20,483 nucleotides of DNA from an uncultured Verrucomicrobiales bacterium. GTDB lineage: Bacteria > Verrucomicrobiota > Verrucomicrobiia > Verrucomicrobiales > Akkermansiaceae. Made by a program: the position numbers and the translations under genes. The stretch is from assembly GCA_937905985.1 (NCBI GenBank), contig CALCWC010000079.1, positions 1 to 20,483 of the forward strand. Direction: 5' to 3'. This document shows positions 8,102 to 16,347 of the stretch, one piece after another (position 1 is the stretch's first letter; every line of letters begins with the position of its first letter). The notes under the pieces are model-generated. The model ran no database searches, had not been told where the DNA came from, and was given only the letters and a program-made list of their open reading frames with translations.

Positions 8102-9481
8102 ATGAAACTGTTTCTTCAATGTATCCTGTTCAATCTGGCAATCTCCGCATGTTTTGCCGGTAGTGATGCTGCACCGACCACATCGGATGATGGAGTCTAT
8201 TATGGCACGTTTCGCATGGAGGCTTTCCCTAGGTTTGACATCTGGGAAGAACCTCCCATAGAAACTTGGAAGCGAGCTGCCTCGATTGAGCTTCCTGAAA
8301 GTGGTGGAGAAAACAGATGCGGGGCGCTCGGCCCTGCTTGCAGGTGCTCGGAGGACCCAAGCTGGTTCATGCACCCGGAGCGGGGCAGGGCGGTTGTGCT
8401 GGCCAGCGAGGATGGCTGGATTGTTGATTTTTCCTCAGGAACGGCCTCGCGCCTCAAGAGCCCGGAGTGGATGCTGACCTACCATGCCCGCCGTTCCCAG
8501 GATGGCATGGGCTACGCCAAGGGCGGGGAACGCCTGCATTTTACAAGGGACGCTGTCTGTGTGTGGGAAACACATGAGATGTTTAGCGAGATGCTCAAGT
8601 TTGATATGAAGGGCGAGTTGCTTGCTACTGATATAGACTGGGAGGAAAGCCCCTTTGATGGCAGCGGGGATTTCTGCCAGCGGACAGGCGTGTCCCGCCT
8701 GTACTTTGAATTCCTGAAGCCCATGCTGCCGATTTGGAAATCTCCCGACAACAATTATATGGCAGCGGCGCCTCCTTCCCCGTTCATCCAGAAGGAAACA
8801 GGGATATGGCGCAAGGAGGGAGGAACGCCCCCGCTTTTCCGCTTGCCGGATATACGGGAGAGCGAGAAGAACGGCTACAAGGTGAAAGACCGTGACAGCC
8901 GTGGCGAATACGGCTATGACGTAGACTTTGTGGATATGCAATATGCCGCCCTGGTGCCGGGCCGCGGAGAGGATGCACTCCATTTCTACTTTTGGCGGGC
9001 ATGCGGGCTGGATGGTAATTACGAGGGAGGGTGCCGTATGCGTAACGAATCGCGTTCCTATACCGGCTTTGCCTTTCTCTCAGGTACAGGCTCTGTGTTG
9101 TCTCAAGGGGCGTATTTCACGATGGGCTGGCACCCCGGGCTGCCTGTTGACAAAAGCAAACCCCAGCGGGTCGGCAGGGGTGCGGTTGCGCTGATGGTAC
9201 AAAACTCATTCATGGACAAATGCGGGCATTACCTGTACGTTATTGTATCTCCCGATTTCGCCGGGGATAAGCCGGTTCAGGTAATCCGCTCCGCTGCACC
9301 CCTCTACTTTTCCCCCGTACCATTGAAAGACGGCAGTTTGGTGGCGCTCGCACCCAGTCTCTGGCTTGGGAAGGATGTCCCTGTCAACCGAGACAATTTC
9401 CTAGATCTGGAGCATGATATCTATGGCCCTGCCAGAATACATATCATCCCACCGCCCCATTCAGCACCCAGCCAGCCATGA
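8102..9481 (+). CDS. Exported protein of unknown function, possibly a lipoprotein
   Basis: A 459-residue protein I do not recognise. The N-terminus (MKLFLQCILFNLAISAC) is a short signal peptide whose ISAC could be a lipobox with Cys17; a signal peptidase I site just after it is the alternative. The mature part is rich in aromatic residues, Gly and Asp, with recurring short beta-type segments such as GWIVDFSSG and DFVDMQYAALVPGRG, suggesting an all-beta (perhaps propeller-like) structure, and has several cysteines that could form disulfides. The first 200 bases and the upstream spacer are richer in A+T than the neighbours, which may indicate acquisition. It stands alone between the nrdR operon and the convergent rnpB. 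Confidence 0.75.
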   Translation: MKLFLQCILFNLAISACFAGSDAAPTTSDDGVYYGTFRMEAFPRFDIWEEPPIETWKRAASIELPESGGENRCGALGPACRCSEDPSWFMHPERGRAVVLASEDGWIVDFSSGTASRLKSPEWMLTYHARRSQDGMGYAKGGERLHFTRDAVCVWETHEMFSEMLKFDMKGELLATDIDWEESPFDGSGDFCQRTGVSRLYFEFLKPMLPIWKSPDNNYMAAAPPSPFIQKETGIWRKEGGTPPLFRLPDIRESEKNGYKVKDRDSRGEYGYDVDFVDMQYAALVPGRGEDALHFYFWRACGLDGNYEGGCRMRNESRSYTGFAFLSGTGSVLSQGAYFTMGWHPGLPVDKSKPQRVGRGAVALMVQNSFMDKCGHYLYVIVSPDFAGDKPVQVIRSAAPLYFSPVPLKDGSLVALAPSLWLGKDVPVNRDNFLDLEHDIYGPARIHIIPPPHSAPSQP

Positions 9482-9598
9482 TGGAGGTGGGCCACCGGGA
9501 TTCCAGCCTGCTGCGTACGCGGTACGTGTATGCGGGGAACAGGACCGAAGCGTCAGCCCTCCGCTATTTCCGCGTCTAATTTCGGATTTAGGATGTAC

Positions 9599-9625
9599 AA
9601 AATTTTGCGCGCCGCGAGGCGCGGC
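9599..9625 (-). terminator. Weak terminator candidate after rnpB
   Basis: On the minus strand GCCGCG pairs with CGCGGC around a 3-base loop, then GCGCAAAA and four T. The U-tract is short and displaced from the stem, so this may only be a processing or pausing structure. Confidence 0.3.
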
Positions 9626-9642
9626 AGCCCCCTGGGGGGGGA

Positions 9643-10024
9643 GCCGTTCGGGTTCTGTAAGCCGGATTCTGTCCGCCCCTTTTGGGGTTGTGCGGCCATT
9701 TTTCTCACGGCGGTGAGGCCGTGCCCCGCGTTTATAGCGGGGTGCAACTAATACCCGGAGGACTTGGTCGGGCAAGGCGTCCCTCCTCCTGTTTGTCTTG
9801 CATCGCGCGGGGTTTACCGAGCCTCCATCGTTACCTCCGGAGCGGTGGGCTCTTACCCCACCTTTTCACCCTTACCCTTGCGGGCGGTTTGTTTTCTGTG
9901 GCACTTTCCGTCCACCCGGCATTGGCTCCGGGCGTCTCCCGTTTTCACGGGACGCGCTGCCTTGAGATGTCCGGACTTTCCTCTACCCGTGTTGCAGGGC
10001 AGCGACCGCCCGAACCCGAACGGC
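9643..10024 (-). ncRNA. rnpB: RNase P RNA (class A)
   Basis: A 382-base RNA that forms the catalytic part of RNase P, which matures tRNA 5' ends. The two termini form a perfect 13-bp P1: GCCGTTCGGGTTC at the 5' end and GAACCCGAACGGC at the 3' end. The 5' conserved region contains GAGGAAAGTCCGGAC; the middle has GGTGAAAAGGT-like, GGTAAGAGCCCACCG and GTAAACCCC; the 3' end has ACAGAATCCGGCTTAC. Together these are diagnostic. Its own promoter lies just upstream, 38 bases from the end of the cation transporter gene. Open frames across this region are artefacts of the RNA gene. Confidence 0.97.
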
Positions 10025-10030
10025 ACGCCA

Positions 10031-10059
10031 AGACTACACCCCGCGCGCCGCCAATGCAA
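10031..10059 (-). promoter_or_regulatory. Promoter of rnpB
   Basis: Minus strand TTGCAT (10059-10054), 17 bases, TAGTCT (10036-10031). Seven bases after the -10 is 10024, exactly the first base of RNase P helix P1. This agreement supports the promoter and calibrates the start-site rule used for the others. Confidence 0.75.
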
Positions 10060-10061
10060 GG

Positions 10062-11489
10062 CTAATTTGCCTTTTCCGTGTCCGCATAGGCCACGATGAT
10101 GCGTGCCAGGTGGGGCAGGGCGGCGGAGAGCTGCTTGGTGAGGTTGGAGAGGTGGGTGTGGCTTTCCGCGACGGAGAGGTGGTACTCCGCCGGGATGAAA
10201 ACGATGCACAGGCGCTCGCTGCCGCGTGTGTAGATTTTGATGCCGATGGGTTGCGGCGCGCCCAGCTCTTGCATGGCGCGGCGCACGCTCCCGTCCCATT
10301 CCCCCGCCTCCGGCAGGGGCTGGTCAAAGCTCGGCAGGCCGCGCAGGTCCGGCTCCACGTGCACCACCACATGGTCCGCGTGCAGGCGGCGGCGTAAATC
10401 GTTCTTGAATGCGCGGATGGCCACTTTCCACGCTCCCAGCCTGGCGTGCGGCGGAAGCTCCAAATCCGTGAAGATGACGAATCCCTGCTCCGCGTGCATC
10501 AGCACCAGCCCGTGTACGCCGAAGCGGTGTGTGAGGGCAATCCGCCTCACCAGCATCTCCGGCGTCAGGTCGTCTTCCTCCGCCGGCTGCATGTGCACCA
10601 TGGTTTCCGAGCCGGGCAGGGTGTCGGCCATCAGGCCCTCGATGGCGTCCGCAATCTCGTGTGCGGTGTCCACATGCAGCTCGCGCGGCACATCCACCAC
10701 CATGCTGATGTAGGATTTATTGCCCACCTCGCGGACGCGGAGTCTTCGCACGGGGTAGGCGGGCATGCGCTCTTGCATGGTGCGGCGCACCTGTGCCACG
10801 GACTCTGCATCCGTCTTGTCCATGAGGTTGTTGATGGCCTGCTTGCCCAGATCCCAGCAGACGTGCAGGATGAACGCGGCCACCACCAGGGATGCGAACA
10901 CGTCCATGCGCAGGAAGAGCCAGTGCACGCGGCTGCCGGGCAGGGTGTAGCTTGCCAGTGCGGCGCAGGTGATGCCCAGCAGCACGGCCGCGCTGCTCCA
11001 GATATCCGTGGCGAAATGCGCGGCATCCGCCTCCAGCGCCGGGCTCTTGGTTTCCCTCGCCACTCGCCGCAGCATGGCCGCGCGGTTGATGTCCACCAGC
11101 ATGGAGACGATGATGACCACAAACGCCCACACGGAGGTTTCCACATGCAGCGCGGACGGATCGTCGCCCGCCAGGCGCTCCACAGCCTCCTTCACCACCC
11201 ACACCGCCGTGCCCAGCAGCAGCAGCGTCTCCGCCAGCGCCGTCAGGTTCTCCACCTTCCCGTGCCCGTACGGATGCTCGTCGTCCGCCGGGAGTGCCGC
11301 CACCTTCACCGCAAAATACGTGCCGCCCGCGGAAACCAGGTCCAGCGCGCTGTGCAGCGCCTCCGACAAGATGCCCAGCGACCCCGTCATGATGCCCACC
11401 ACGATTTTCATCACGGTGAGCAGGGCGCTCCATATGACGGATGAGAGAGCCGCTCCCGCCTTCTGCTCGTTCTGCCGGGTATCTTGCAT
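10062..11489 (-). CDS. Cation diffusion facilitator with an extended, repeated cytoplasmic region
   Basis: A 475-residue inner-membrane divalent-cation/proton antiporter. Metal-site motifs are His46-x3-Asp50 in TM2 (LHSALD) and His158-x3-Asp162 in TM5 (AHFATD), with HPYGHGK at 72-78; an HD/HD site suggests Zn or Cd. Six membrane segments fill residues 15-215. The first cytoplasmic domain (about 220-295) is the usual dimerisation domain, but two further stretches follow: roughly 305-380, ending in VVVHVEP, and 395-475, ending in IIVAY, so the protein is about 170 residues longer than typical. Start: ATG at 11489 lies exactly 7 bases past its -10, so it is preferred over 11537. Divergent from trkH. 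Confidence 0.9.
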   Translation of the reverse strand: MQDTRQNEQKAGAALSSVIWSALLTVMKIVVGIMTGSLGILSEALHSALDLVSAGGTYFAVKVAALPADDEHPYGHGKVENLTALAETLLLLGTAVWVVKEAVERLAGDDPSALHVETSVWAFVVIIVSMLVDINRAAMLRRVARETKSPALEADAAHFATDIWSSAAVLLGITCAALASYTLPGSRVHWLFLRMDVFASLVVAAFILHVCWDLGKQAINNLMDKTDAESVAQVRRTMQERMPAYPVRRLRVREVGNKSYISMVVDVPRELHVDTAHEIADAIEGLMADTLPGSETMVHMQPAEEDDLTPEMLVRRIALTHRFGVHGLVLMHAEQGFVIFTDLELPPHARLGAWKVAIRAFKNDLRRRLHADHVVVHVEPDLRGLPSFDQPLPEAGEWDGSVRRAMQELGAPQPIGIKIYTRGSERLCIVFIPAEYHLSVAESHTHLSNLTKQLSAALPHLARIIVAYADTEKAN

Positions 11490-11495
11490 GCGCGC

Positions 11496-11524
11496 AGGAT
11501 AATACGGCTCGGGCAGATAGTCAA
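11496..11524 (-). promoter_or_regulatory. Promoter of the cation transporter gene (predicted leaderless)
   Basis: Minus strand TTGACT (11524-11519), 17 bases, TATCCT (11501-11496). The ATG begins 7 bases past the -10, which fixes the start at 11489. Confidence 0.6.
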
Positions 11525-11558
11525 GGACGGGCCGCACATGTTGTCAATAAGCCCGCGC

Positions 11559-11587
11559 TTGCCAAAAACAGGCAAATGTGCTAATGT
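11559..11587 (+). promoter_or_regulatory. Promoter of the potassium uptake operon
   Basis: TTGCCA (11559-11564), 17 bases, TAATGT (11582-11587) with TGC before the -10. The ATG at 11596 is 9 bases past the -10, giving a leader of at most about two bases. Confidence 0.6.
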
Positions 11588-11595
11588 TCGCGCGC

Positions 11596-13380
11596 ATGGC
11601 GTTAAGCTCCCAGAGAGAGCGGCACAATCGCGTGCTAGAGCTGCCGGAAATCATTTCCGGCGCGCTCGTCCTGTTTGTCCTGCTTTGGATGGTGTTTTTC
11701 CAGGGCAGCGACTGGGACGACCTGCACCGGCACTTCATCCGCGGCACATACGTGATGTTGAGCGGGCTGGTGTGGTTCAACGCGGTGGCCGTGGTGGCCC
11801 ACTTTGTGCGCGAGCTGGTGAACCGGCGTTCGCCCGGGCGCTTGCTGTGGGTGCAGCTGGTGGTGGTGGCGGCTTCCGCCACTCTGTTCATTCTGCCCTA
11901 CGCGGGGTGCCTGCACGTTTGGATTGAGTGGGCGCATGTGTGCTGCTGCCTGGGCATCGGCGGCTTTGCGGCCATCCGCAGCTACCTGCACAGGCGGGCG
12001 CGCCGCCAAAGCATTGTGCGCGGGCGTGCCTCCTGGTGGAGCCCCGCCGTCTCCTTCTTCACCTACATGCTGGCCCTGGTGTTCGTGAGCACGCTGGTGA
12101 TGCTCACGCCGGGGGCTACGCACCACCCCATTTCCCTCACCCAGGCCTTCTTCTCCTGCGCATCCGCCACCTCCATCACCGGGCTGGACTGCGTCAACAT
12201 GGCGCAAACCTTCACCATGGCGGGCAAGGTGGTGCTGCTCATCGACATTCAGGTGGGAGCCGTGGGCGTGATGACGTTCACCTACATGGTGCTGCTCATG
12301 CTGGGCCGCCGCCTGGCCGTGCGCGACAGCATGACCATGTCCGGCGTGCTGGACCAGCAGGGAGTCAACATAGGCAGCCTGCTCAAAACCGTATTCAGCG
12401 TGACCCTGGCCACGGAGCTGGTGGGCGCGGCCTTCCTGTATTTCCTGTGGCAGGACAGCCCGGGCATCCCGCAGGAGCATTTGCTGGGCTACGCCATTTT
12501 CCATGCAGTTTCCGCCTTCTGCAACGCCGGCATCACCCTTTTCCCCGACGGCATGTCCCACGTCGGCGTGCTGGGCAACTTCGGCGCCCAGGGCGTGATG
12601 ATTGTCATGATGCTGGTGGGCACGCTTGGCTTTGGCGTCTACCTGGAAATCCTGGAGCGCATCCGTGCGCACCTGCACCACAATCGCATCCCGCGCCGCT
12701 GGAGCACGCATGCGTGGTTTGTGCTGCGGGTCACGGTGGTGGTGCTGCTGGTGGGCACGGTGGTGCTCTCCCTGTTGGGCATGCTGGAGCCCTCCACGCA
12801 CGCCAAGGGCCTGTACAGCGTGTGGGAGGGATTCTGGAACGCCGTGAGCCGCTCCGCCGGGTTCAACCTGTCGGATACAGATGCTTTCGGCCCTGTGTAC
12901 AAGCTGTTTATGTGCGTGCTGATGTTCGTGGGCGGCAACCCCGCCGGCACGGGCGGCGGCGTGTATGCACCGGTGGTTTGCCTGTGCCTGCTGGAGGTGT
13001 GGCGCGTGCTGCGCGGCCAGCAGGATGTGGAGATGCACGGCCGCCGCATTGCCCGCAGCACCATTGAGCGCGCCATGGCCACCGTGGTGCTCTCCATCAC
13101 CTGGATTGTGCTCACCACCATGATCTTGCTGCTGCTGGAGCCGGAGATTGCGGCGGATCCGCAGGGCGCGCTGCGCATGCTCTTCCTGGAGGTGAGCGCG
13201 TACACCACCACCGGGTTTGATTTGGGCGTGGCCACGCACCTTTCCCCCGTCTCCCGCTGTATCGTGGCGCTCAACATGCTCTTCGGCCGCGTCGGCATGT
13301 TCACCTTCATGCTCATCTTCATCAAGCAGAAAGACCCAGCCCCCCTCCGCTACCCCGAAACCCGCCTCCCCCTTAACTAA
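11596..13380 (+). CDS. trkH: Trk/Ktr-type potassium uptake membrane subunit
   Basis: A 594-residue inner-membrane K+ channel-like transporter. The four pore loops are visible: ATSITGLDCVN, AFCNAGITLF, SRSAGFNLS and YTTTGFDLG, each with the selectivity-filter glycine. The N-terminal 150 residues add about four hydrophobic segments and a basic loop (residues 137-150) before the core, longer than in KtrB. GGNPAGTGGGVY precedes the last repeat, as in the family. The start at 11596 is set by the promoter; upstream in-frame codons overlap the -10. Co-transcribed with the RCK subunit 15 bases downstream. The symbol is by family; KtrB is an equally good name. Confidence 0.92.
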   Translation: MALSSQRERHNRVLELPEIISGALVLFVLLWMVFFQGSDWDDLHRHFIRGTYVMLSGLVWFNAVAVVAHFVRELVNRRSPGRLLWVQLVVVAASATLFILPYAGCLHVWIEWAHVCCCLGIGGFAAIRSYLHRRARRQSIVRGRASWWSPAVSFFTYMLALVFVSTLVMLTPGATHHPISLTQAFFSCASATSITGLDCVNMAQTFTMAGKVVLLIDIQVGAVGVMTFTYMVLLMLGRRLAVRDSMTMSGVLDQQGVNIGSLLKTVFSVTLATELVGAAFLYFLWQDSPGIPQEHLLGYAIFHAVSAFCNAGITLFPDGMSHVGVLGNFGAQGVMIVMMLVGTLGFGVYLEILERIRAHLHHNRIPRRWSTHAWFVLRVTVVVLLVGTVVLSLLGMLEPSTHAKGLYSVWEGFWNAVSRSAGFNLSDTDAFGPVYKLFMCVLMFVGGNPAGTGGGVYAPVVCLCLLEVWRVLRGQQDVEMHGRRIARSTIERAMATVVLSITWIVLTTMILLLLEPEIAADPQGALRMLFLEVSAYTTTGFDLGVATHLSPVSRCIVALNMLFGRVGMFTFMLIFIKQKDPAPLRYPETRLPLN

Positions 13381-13395
13381 CCCCCGGTATTCACC

Positions 13396-14100
13396 ATGAA
13401 CTTCGTTATCATCGGCATCGGACAGTTCGGCCGCGCTCTTGCGCTCAACCTCACCGACCTCGGTTTCGAGGTGACCGCGCTCGATATCCGCGAGACCAAC
13501 ATCACGCCCATCAAGGACATTGTGGCCAACCCGCTCGTGGGTGACGCCACCGATATCCGCGTGCTGCGCCAGCTCAATCTCACCGACAAGAACACCTGCG
13601 TCATCGTCACCGTCGGCGAGCAGTACGAGCGCAACATCCTCATCACCGCCCAGCTCAAGGAGCTCGGCGTGCAGAAGATGTTCGTCCGCAGCGTGAACGA
13701 CCTCCAGGCCCGCGTGCTCAAGCTCATCGGCATCAACGATGTCTTCCGCGTGGAGGAGGTGGCAGCCAAGCAGCTCTGCAGCCGACTCGTCAACGACGGC
13801 ATGGTCAGCGTGCGCAAGATTGATTCCACGCACTCGCTGGCGGAAGTGAAGCTCCCCGCGGCATGGGTGGGCAAAAAGCTCGCAGAGGTGGGGTTGCGGC
13901 AGGAATACCGCCTCAACCTTCTCACCGTGCGCCGTGGAATGCCCGTGGAGCAGAGTGGCAGCGATGATGTGCTCGCCGAGCCGGAATCACCCGTTATCGA
14001 TACGCCTGACGGCAACCTGGAGTTCCTGGCGTGCGACATCCTGGTGCTGTTCGGCAAGGATTCCGACCTGAAGAACTTTGTAGAGAAGTACAACCTGTGA
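13396..14100 (+). CDS. trkA: Trk/Ktr potassium uptake regulatory subunit (RCK/TrkA)
   Basis: A 234-residue cytoplasmic ring-forming protein that gates the TrkH/KtrB channel in response to nucleotide. The N-terminal Rossmann-like RCK domain has GIGQFG at 7-12 followed by VTALDIRE, whose Asp would contact the ribose, then GDATD and an RSVNDLQARVLK region. The C-terminal TrkA_C domain starts near residue 145 and contains an acidic, proline-containing insertion (about 184-206: EQSGSDDVLAEPESP), which is unusual. The length matches single-RCK KtrA (about 220) rather than double-RCK E. coli TrkA (458). Its stop overlaps the start of the HAD gene (TGATG). Confidence 0.92.
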   Translation: MNFVIIGIGQFGRALALNLTDLGFEVTALDIRETNITPIKDIVANPLVGDATDIRVLRQLNLTDKNTCVIVTVGEQYERNILITAQLKELGVQKMFVRSVNDLQARVLKLIGINDVFRVEEVAAKQLCSRLVNDGMVSVRKIDSTHSLAEVKLPAAWVGKKLAEVGLRQEYRLNLLTVRRGMPVEQSGSDDVLAEPESPVIDTPDGNLEFLACDILVLFGKDSDLKNFVEKYNL

Positions 14101-14735
14101 TGGCTGCGCGAGTGGAAATGCCGGACCGCCTCTACGGCGGGTACATCTTTGATTTGGACGGTACGCTGGTGGACAGCATGCCCACCCACTACCGCGCCTG
14201 GCGAACAGCGCTAGCCAAGCACGGTGCGCCGCACCGAGCCTTCCTGTGGCCGGAATTCACCGCCCACGGCGGCATGGCCGCGCCGGACATCGTGCGGGAC
14301 CTCAACCGCCTGTACAACCTTGATATGGATGCGGAGGCGGTGGCCCAGTACAAGCGCGAGTGCTACACCCGCCTGCTGCAAACGGAGCAGCTGCCCGCCA
14401 TTCAGGAAATGCGGAACCTGGTGCTCATGCTGCGCGAGCGCGGCATCCCCTATGCCATCGGCACCGGCAGCATCATGCCCGGCCCCCTGGAAACCCTCGG
14501 CTCCGCCGGTATGCTGGATTGGTTCCCCATCATTGTCACACCCGACGATGTGCCGCCGGGACGCGGCAAACCCGCCCCCGATATCTTCCTGCGCTGTGCC
14601 GAGCTTATGGGCGTGGACCCGCACGAATGCGTGGTTTTCGAGGATGGAGAGCCCGGCTTGCACGCCGCCGCCGTGGCCGGAATGGCTACCGTCCGCGTTG
14701 GCCAATGCCCCCCACCGTCGGACTGGGACAGCTAG
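14100..14735 (+). CDS. HAD-superfamily phosphatase, beta-phosphoglucomutase-like
   Basis: A 211-residue HAD subfamily IA hydrolase. Motif I is FDLDGTLVDS (nucleophile Asp18, acid/base Asp20), motif II is GTGS, motif III is the Lys of GKPAPDIF, and motif IV is VVFEDGEPG. In most relatives motif IV reads FEDSxxG; the Ser is Gly here. The helical cap lies between motifs I and II, as in YqaB/GS1-type phosphatases that act on sugar phosphates such as fructose 1-phosphate or 6-phosphogluconate; the substrate cannot be told. The ATG shares its first base with the trkA stop, so this is the third gene of the K+ operon, although the functional link is unclear. Confidence 0.9.
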   Translation: MAARVEMPDRLYGGYIFDLDGTLVDSMPTHYRAWRTALAKHGAPHRAFLWPEFTAHGGMAAPDIVRDLNRLYNLDMDAEAVAQYKRECYTRLLQTEQLPAIQEMRNLVLMLRERGIPYAIGTGSIMPGPLETLGSAGMLDWFPIIVTPDDVPPGRGKPAPDIFLRCAELMGVDPHECVVFEDGEPGLHAAAVAGMATVRVGQCPPPSDWDS

Positions 14736-14754
14736 GCGCTGCCGCGGGCGGGGC

Positions 14755-14783
14755 TTGCATTTGAACGTTTTTTCTGCTAGCGT
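14755..14783 (+). promoter_or_regulatory. Promoter of the outer-membrane barrel gene (predicted leaderless)
   Basis: TTGCAT (14755-14760), 17 bases, TAGCGT (14778-14783) with TGC before the -10. The second ATG (14790) is 7 bases past the -10; the first (14784) would be upstream of the transcript, so 14790 is preferred. Confidence 0.6.
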
Positions 14784-14789
14784 ATGGCC

Positions 14790-15689
14790 ATGAAACGCGC
14801 TGCGTTGGTATCCATTTTGCTTGCTGTTGCCGGGGCCGCTCAAGCCATCACCTCCGATTTGCGGTATCATTTGCCCGCCAACGGGGTGTCGCCCAGTGCG
14901 GCATCGTTCGAGATGTTTTCCTACCTGCACGAGCGCCACGGGTGCCACTCCCTGGCCTTGCAGAAGTATGAGGTGTCGCTCCAGCTTTCCGACCCCCGCC
15001 GTAGCGGCTACAGGGACTGGATGTTCAACGCCGCTCTGGATATGGAGATATCTCACGTGCATGCCGGAGGCTTCGACCTCCGCAAGCGCGAGCTGTACAA
15101 TTTCTCCCTGCCGCTTTCCATCATCCACTCCTTTTCTCCCACCCGGCGTCTGGTTGTGGCAGCCGCACCCACTATCGCCACCGATTTTGTCAAGTGGGAG
15201 CGCGCCTGGAGCGTTAACGGCTTCGCCGAATACAAATGCACCGTCAACGAGCGCTTCTCCTTCGGTTTCGGTGTAGCGGTCACCCCGCGTATCATCTCTT
15301 GGGGAATCCTGCCTGTCGCTTCCTTCGACTGGAAACCCAACGACGACTGGCGCGTGAAGCTCGGTGGCGCCAGGCTCACCGTGATGCGCGAGCTGCCGCG
15401 GGGGTGGTCCGCCGGCGTCTTCGCCACGGGCGTGGGCGGCTCGTGGACCGTGACCACGGAGGATGCCCACACGCGCATCTTCCGCGTGCGTTCTCTGGTG
15501 GCGGGCGGCACGGTGGAGTGGGATTTCTCCCGTCCGGGGCAGACCAAGCGCGTGCTTTCTGCATCTGTGGGCATGCCCATTGTCACCACGGCAGAATTCT
15601 GCCGCTTCAATGCCACCAAGAAGACCATGGGCAAGCACCACTACGGCACTGGCGTGTATGCCGCCGCTGCCGTTGATTTCCGCTTTTAG
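14790..15689 (+). CDS. Predicted outer-membrane beta-barrel protein (DUF6268-like)
   Basis: A 299-residue exported protein. Residues 1-20 are a clean signal peptide ending AAQA. The mature part consists of alternating strands separated by short polar turns (for example FSFGFGVAVTPRI, WSAGVFATGVGG, RVLSASVGMPIV) and ends in AAAVDFRF, a terminal Phe typical of BAM-inserted barrels. It resembles the uncharacterised DUF6268 proteins common in Verrucomicrobia and Planctomycetes; this assignment is from memory of the pattern. No enzymatic motif is seen. Its stop overlaps that of the convergent lipocalin gene, with no terminator between. Confidence 0.75.
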   Translation: MKRAALVSILLAVAGAAQAITSDLRYHLPANGVSPSAASFEMFSYLHERHGCHSLALQKYEVSLQLSDPRRSGYRDWMFNAALDMEISHVHAGGFDLRKRELYNFSLPLSIIHSFSPTRRLVVAAAPTIATDFVKWERAWSVNGFAEYKCTVNERFSFGFGVAVTPRIISWGILPVASFDWKPNDDWRVKLGGARLTVMRELPRGWSAGVFATGVGGSWTVTTEDAHTRIFRVRSLVAGGTVEWDFSRPGQTKRVLSASVGMPIVTTAEFCRFNATKKTMGKHHYGTGVYAAAAVDFRF

Positions 15690-16147
15690 TCCACCGTTTG
15701 CTCCGTGAAGCGCAGGCGCGCCGTGTCGAAGCCGCGGCTGCGCGCCTCGTTCATCAGGGTTTGCATCAGCTCCCGCCCAGGCCGCCGCTCTCGCGTCAGC
15801 AGCCACAGGTAGCGGTCGTCCTCTCCCGATACCACGGCACCGGTGTACCCTGGCGTGGCGTACAGAATGTGGTATGGAGCCGTGAACCAGGAATACGGCG
15901 GCACAAAGGACACCCGCAGGCGTCCGTCACCACGCGGGCAGCTGCCCATTCCTACCGCGCGGTGGCTCTTGCCGCTGCCGTCCTGCCCGCTGTTGCTGAT
16001 TCTCACCCATCCGTCCGGCAGCATGGCGTAGTCCGTGAACACGCGGTCCAGCCCGTACTCGAAGGCGTGGTCGTACCGAGCCTGCTCATACCAGCGCCCC
16101 ATGTAGGCCGCCAGGTCTATTCCACGCTGCGGTGCCGTGTTCACCAT
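15686..16147 (-). CDS. Lipocalin family protein (Blc-like)
   Basis: The protein is 153 residues from the ATG at 16147. The first lipocalin signature is YMGRWYEQARYDHAFEYGL (Gly-x-Trp), the second is the TDY of VFTDYAML, and LRVSFVPPYSWF and YLWLLTRERR complete the Blc pattern. Blc-type proteins bind lysophospholipids or other hydrophobic ligands in the envelope; here no signal peptide is seen, so the location is uncertain. The start at 16147 is chosen because AAGGAG precedes it by 6 bases, a rare Shine-Dalgarno here; ATG at 16216 would add 23 mostly basic residues. Further in-frame starts upstream cross the yidC terminator. Three stop-codon bases overlap the barrel gene on the other strand. 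Confidence 0.82.
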   Translation of the reverse strand: MVNTAPQRGIDLAAYMGRWYEQARYDHAFEYGLDRVFTDYAMLPDGWVRISNSGQDGSGKSHRAVGMGSCPRGDGRLRVSFVPPYSWFTAPYHILYATPGYTGAVVSGEDDRYLWLLTRERRPGRELMQTLMNEARSRGFDTARLRFTEQTVD

Positions 16148-16271
16148 GCGCCGCTCCTTCTTCCCGTTCCCCCGGAACAGGTCCCTGCAGTATCTTGTCA
16201 ATGCCCGTATAAACATGCAGTTCTTGACTCTCCCTATCCCGCCCCTGTTCGCAAACGGGTGGAGCGCGTAG

Positions 16272-16310
16272 AAAAACGCCCGCACGGCATCTGCCATGCG
16301 GGCTTGAATT
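16272..16310 (-). terminator. Intrinsic terminator of the rpmH-yidC operon
   Basis: On the minus strand an 11-bp stem (16303-16293 with 16288-16278, one G-U pair) and 4-base loop is followed by GTTTTTC. The plus strand also has ATTTTT close after the stem, so it may work both ways. It lies 45 bases after the yidC stop. Confidence 0.85.
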
Positions 16311-16347
16311 TTTCTTAATCCCAATTGCCGCCGCAAGGCGGCTGCCG

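Noticed and set aside
8286..8477. Possible frameshift in the 459-residue protein, from an alternative frame at 8286-8477
   Set aside because: The main frame is continuous with signal peptide and stop, and the alternative frame shows no better composition.
9682..10099. Short protein frames over the 9682-10099 region
   Set aside because: The region is the RNase P RNA gene; the frames have no protein features and fall within conserved RNA helices.
11635..13833. A 732-codon minus-strand open frame opposite trkH and trkA
   Set aside because: His/Gln/Ala-rich antisense shadow of membrane-protein codons; the plus-strand genes carry all the functional motifs.
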